Part shown: positions 47,701 to 53,700 of the stretch, one piece after another | Layout: each line of letters opens with the position of its first letter | Numbering within the stretch: the first letter of the stretch is position 1 | NCBI GenBank assembly: GCA_963576565.1 | Contig: OY755038.1 | Location: 11,237,756-11,301,755 of the forward strand | Direction: 5' to 3' | Source of the DNA: Aspidapion aeneum | Taxonomy: Eukaryota > Arthropoda > Insecta > Coleoptera > Brentidae | Length of the DNA: 64,000 nucleotides | Made by a program: the position numbers and the translations under genes | Notes under the pieces: model-generated | What the model saw: the letters and a program-made list of their open reading frames with translations, nothing else | Database searches by the model: none | Told to the model about the DNA's origin: nothing

Positions 47701-50700
47701 AAGTTGATCGCTTTGTTCATTACATTTTCAGTAAAAGTTGCGTCAATACGCCGAAAGTGAAATTTTAAGGCGGTTCTTCCATCTACTTTCCTTTAATTAT
47801 CGATTTTACAGGTGTCGCGTTAACGCGCAGGTGCATGTGTCGCCGTCACCAGGGTCATCCCGCTTGAATAGTGACGTGGGTCTCACGTTTCGTCAATACC
47901 GACAATTATTTTTAAATGTGCTTGTAAAGCCAAACCGGCGACCTGTCGAAGGAAATTCCATTATTTTTCAGTACTTGCACGCACACTTGGGAAGCAATGA
48001 AAAGTTATATTTACTAAATTCATTTGTTAAGAAAATTGTTCCATTTTTACCTAATATTTTTAAATTTTTATTATAAAAAATTAAGTCTGATGGATCAGTA
48101 TCGACTAACTTTTACAGTAAAAGAAAGTAATCAACAAGAATTTCCCTTAGCTTACTTGAAAATATAATTAAGACAACATTTTTTTAGACATTACAACGTC
48201 AACTGACGCGATCTAAGTCCCAAATTACTATAAAAGTAAAAGAAAACCCATTACCACAAGTAAAAACTCCAAAAGAAAAGCAGCCTGAACCTGTGGAAAG
48301 TGCTCCAAAACCGAGCAGTAGGAAAACCAGTGTAACTGCTGCAACAGGGCCGCCAATTCCACCCAAGATTAAAGAAAAGGAGAAAGAAAAGGAAGAGGTA
48401 AATAAATAGTACAGTACAGCGTCTCCCATTTTCGATGGGATTAAATGGGAAACTCGGTTATTATTAAAGATATTGATTTTCTGATTGCACCTTACCGTGC
48501 TCTTTTTTTTAAACTCTTAAAAACGGTGTAATCAGATTTTTGCTATACCTTGTAGTTTCGCTAATACAGGGAGTTTTTGAAAAAATTGCATTTATAATAC
48601 TCCCTTATTATATCTCGCTTATTTTGCGAAATATTTTTATTCTGTGAAAACTTTTCTATGGCAACTTTTTTAAAGGAAAATAATGACGTTGTCAGTTTTT
48701 TAAAAGATTGTTTAGTTTTTGAGATATGGTATTTATCATAAAGAAATTAAATACGGACCTGGATATTTTTTATTACTATTTTGATTGGCTTTATGCTATT
48801 ATTATTACAAAATAATAAAAAACTAATATTTTTTTTGTTTTAAAATAAAAAAAAATATTTACTATTTAAAAAAAAAATTAGTCCGAGCCTGGAAATTTCC
48901 AACATAAATATAAATTAAAAATTGCTAGTTGAACGATTTTTAGTTTAACTGTTTTGATACTTAGCAAATTAAAATGGTTTTACGTTAATTTAAGAATTTA
49001 TTTGAAACAAAGTCTACGACAAATACAAGAAAAATAACGAATTACAAAAAATAATAACTAATTTTTTCTTTAATGATATAAATGTTCAAACTGATTGCCA
49101 TTACATTGTTGGCATTTTTGAGTAATTTTTCTTAACGCATTTTGCTTAAAAATATTTCTGACGTTTAAATATTGGGATTTTGTTGTTTAAATAAAGCAGT
49201 CAAAAATATTACATTTTTTTACAAGTCGATATGGTCGATTTCTAGCCATTTTAGAATAATTTTGAGTGAGCTATTCACAAAAATGACACGTAAAATGACA
49301 ATGTCAATTTCACGCTTTTGTTTTCCATGTTGAAGTAAATTTCATGAGTTGCTGTGCTACCTTCAAATAATTTGGTTTTTGACTTTATTTATAAATCTTT
49401 TAATTAATTTTTCAAAACAGATAATCTAAAAATCGTTCAACTAGTGTATCTTGCGATTTTGAATTTATATTTACGTTGGAAATTTCCAGGATTGGACTAA
49501 TTTTTTTTTTTTAATATTTTTTTTTTAAATCTTAAAACAAAAAAATATTAAAGTTTTATCATTTTAAGATAATAATAGCATGAAACCAATCAAAATAGTT
49601 ATAAAAAAATCCAGGTTCGTATTTAATTTTTTTATGATAAACACCATATCTCACAAACTAAACAATATTTTAAAAAATTGACAAAGTCATTATTTTGCTC
49701 TAAAAAAGTTGCCATAGAAAGGTTTTCACAGAATAAAAATATTTTGCAAAATAAGCGAGATACAAGGAATTATTAAAAATGCAATTTTTTCAAAAACTCC
49801 CTGTATTGGCGATACCACGGGGTATAGCAAAAATCTGATTACACCATTTTTAAGGGCTCAAAAAAAGGTAAGGTGCAATCAGAAAATCGACATCTTTAAT
49901 AATACGAGTTTCCCATTTAATCCCATCGAAAATGGGACACGCTGTACACTGGTCTATTTTTTATGTAATGAGTAACAGGCTGCATTATCGTAATTAGCTT
50001 TATTTTACCAAACTTCAAACTTTCTCCTCTGCGAAAATTTTTTATTTCATTTTTTCTGTGACCCACATTCCCCACTTAATAAAAGTTTCCGAGAATTCCC
50101 ACTGTCTTGCCAAGCCACGAAAATACAGTTTTGTCTCTAAATTACTCTTCAATTACTCGTAGTCACGACTGCAGGTGTTGTTTCGTTAATTATTTTAAAG
50201 ATAAATTTACATACAACGCTGCAGTTAAAGGGAAGTGCTTTAGGCAATGTTGCCATTTACTTTCACACATATTTTTTGTTAGCTCCCGCTAAATTTCGCG
50301 GTTGTTTGTAAATTTTAAAACCACACAATTGGATGACGGACAGAGTACATTTTTCGCGCATTTCGACATGCGCACCAACAATCAGGGAGATCCTTTCTAC
50401 CGCCTCGAGAAAATGGCGTGTTAATTTACTTTCTCCAACTATTTCAAATTTCTACACTTGAAAATGCTCGATTTTGGTGTACTGAAGCATAGAACTAGAA
50501 ACTTCAGCCCTTCAGCTACGTGGTGCCAGCATTAGATCAAGACAGGGGCCCCTTGGAACGTGGAGAAATTGGCTGCAAACTGGTGAGTGCTTTGTTTCTG
50601 ATTTCCGTTGTGTGGTACCAACAATTAACCTATGGACCTTAATTATTTCGTGATTTCATATCAATATATTTATGTTTGTTCGCGCTTTCATTAATTAAAA

Positions 50701-53700
50701 TATATACAGTCCATTGCAGTTATCGTTTTTCCAACTGCGGGCAAACATTTTTTAAGCTACACATATAAAAAATTGCCGTTTACTAATTTTTTACTGTTAC
50801 TTTTTTCATATCGTTATATTGACATGCTTGGGACGGGGAAAACGCGTCAAAACATCTAGTTTGTAGGACAAATGTATTTTCATGTTCGATATCTAGATTT
50901 AAGCAAAAAATTAAATGATATAGTGCCTGCGCATTCTGTTAGGAATTATTTAAGAGACTTAAAGTTTCTTGCATCATGAGTACAAAAATATCTTTTGGAA
51001 TTCATAAACATTTTTTCAGCAATGAAGTTATAAAGACAGTCTTGTGAATCTACAGCTTATCACCCTCAAAAAAAAATTCAAATCAAAAATTTTTATTGCA
51101 AAAGCCTAAAGCTGTACAGGGTGTCCCAAATTGAGCACTTTTGGGGGGTTTAAGGTACTTCTAAGGGAAACAGAGAAAAACTGACCACGCATTGCGAGGC
51201 TCAAATTTCAAGAGAAGACTTATAGTGAAAACCGCATTTTGAAATATCGTCTCGTCTTTGAGCTAGGGGGGCTTTTTGAAAAGTCTGCATTTTGGAAGGG
51301 GGTCGATAACTTCGTTATTAATGGAAATTTTGATTTAGAGTAAATCGCAATTTTATAGACTTTGTCACGAGGAATTCACCCGCTAAATTAAATTTTAACT
51401 GTCACTTTTAGTTTTTGAGATATGACATAAAGTTGCATTTTTTCTTATGGAATGGCCTATATTTTAATTAATGTTCGAATTCGTCATTGAATTCTTTTTA
51501 AAATGATGTATCATATGTCATAGTTTGATTGTGCGGTTTCGGAGATAATTAAAGATTTTTATTTTTGTCTAGTGTGCGTTGAATGACGTCATGCGCCATT
51601 GACGTGAAAGCCTTGCGGTCAAATCCTACTTCAATGCTCCTATAGTCTTATACTATGCAAATCAAGCTGGCCTTGCGCCTTGGCGTTTTGTCATTGTTTT
51701 CAATTGTTTAAACAATTTGACATTACGCTTTTGTATGAAATTATTTTGCACAAAAGCGTTTTAATTTTATTTTGAAATATGTATCATTTTTGTTACTTTT
51801 TATAACTAGGCTTTGAGGGCGGTCAGCTGAATTATAATGTTTCCAAACCGGGCTTACTATATTTTTGACTGTGTAAAATAATAAAAATACTGGAGTGCCT
51901 TGACCTTCCTCAGCAGGAAATCATAGCGCACTAGAAATAAGTGAAAAAGCTGAATATCTCCTAAACTGCTCAATCAAACTATGACATATGATACATCATT
52001 TTGAAAAGAATTCAATGACGAATTCGAAAATTAATTAAAATATAGGCCATTCCATAAGAAGTTACATTTTAACTTTATGTCATATCTCAAAAACTAAAAG
52101 TGACAGTTAAAATTTAATTTAGCGGGTGAATTTCTCGTGACAAAGTCTATAAAATTGCAATTTACTCTAAATCAAAATTTCCATTAATAACGAAGTTATC
52201 GACCCCCTTCCAAATTGCAGACTTTTCAAAAAGCCCCCGTAGCTCAAAGACGAGACGATATTTCAAAATGCGGTTTTCACTATAAGTCTTCTCTTGAAAT
52301 TTGAGCCTCTTAATGCGTGGTCAGTTTTTCTCTGTCTCCCCTAGAAGTACCTTAAACCCCCTAAAAGTGCCCAATTTGGGACACCCTGTACAAGGAATTA
52401 TTAAAAATGCAATTTTTTCAAAAACTCCCTGTATTAGCGAAACCACGGGGTATAGCAAAAATCTGATTACACCATTTTTAAGGGCTCAAAAAAAGAGCAC
52501 GGTAAGGTGCAATCACAAAATCGACATCTTTAATAATACGAGTTTCCCATTTAATCCAATCGAAAATGGGACACGCTGTACACTGGTCTATTTTTTATGT
52601 AATGAGTAACAGGCTGCATTATCGTAATTAGCTTTATTTTGCCAAACTTCAAACTTTCTCCTCTGCGAAAAATTTTTATTTCACTTTTTCTGTGACCCAC
52701 ATTCCCCACTTAATAAAAGTTTCCGAGAATTCCCACTGTCTTGCCAAGCCACGAAAATACAGTTTTGTCTCTAAATTAATCTTCAATTACTCGTAGTCAC
52801 GACAGCAGGTGTTGATTATTTTAAAGATAAATTTACATACAACGCTGCAGTTAAAGGGAAGTACTTTAGGCAATGTTGCCATTTACTTTCACACATATTT
52901 TTTGTTAGCTCCCGCTAAATTTCGCGGTTGTTTGTAAATTTTAAAACCACACAATTGGATGACGGACAGAGTACATTTTTCGCGCATTTCGACATGCGCA
53001 CCAACAATCAGGGAGATCCTTTCTACCGCCTCGAGAAAATGGCGTGTTAATTTACTTTCTCCAACTATTTCAAATTTCTACACTTGAAAGTGCTCGATTT
53101 TGGTGTACTGAAGCATAAAACTAGAAACTTCAGCCCTTCAGCTACGTGGTGCCAGCATTAGATCAAGACAGGGGCACCTTGGAACGTGGAGAAATTGGCT
53201 GCAAACTGGTGAGTGCTTTGTTCTTGATTTCCGTTGTGTGGTACCAACAATTAACCTATGGACCTTAATTATTTCGTGATTTCATATCAATATATTTATG
53301 TTTGTTCGCGCTTTCATTAATTAAAATATATACAGTCCATTGCAGTTATCGTTTTTCTAACTGCGGACAAACATTTTTTTAAGCTACACATATAAAAAGT
53401 TGCCGTTTACTAATATTTTACTGTTACTTTTTTCAAATCGTTATATTGACATGCTTGGGACGGGGAACACGCGTCAAAACATCTAGTTTGTAGAACAAAT
53501 GTATTTTCATGTTCGATATCTAGATTTAAGCAAAAAATTAAATGATATAGTGCCTGCGCATTCTGTTAGGAATCATTTAAGAGACTTAAAGTTTCTTGCA
53601 TCATGAGTCTACAAAAATATCTTTTGGAATTCATAAACATTTTTTCAGCCATGAAGTTATAAAGACAGTCTTGTGAATCTACAGCCTATCACCCTCAAAA

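Noticed and set aside
47738..48076. 112-codon + strand ORF in intron 10
   Set aside because: It covers the LTR remnant and AT-rich flank; no motif and two LTR copies explain it.
46743..48429. Antisense Ser/Phe-rich ORFs over exons 10 and 11
   Set aside because: Shadows of Lys/Glu-rich ARID4 linker exons.
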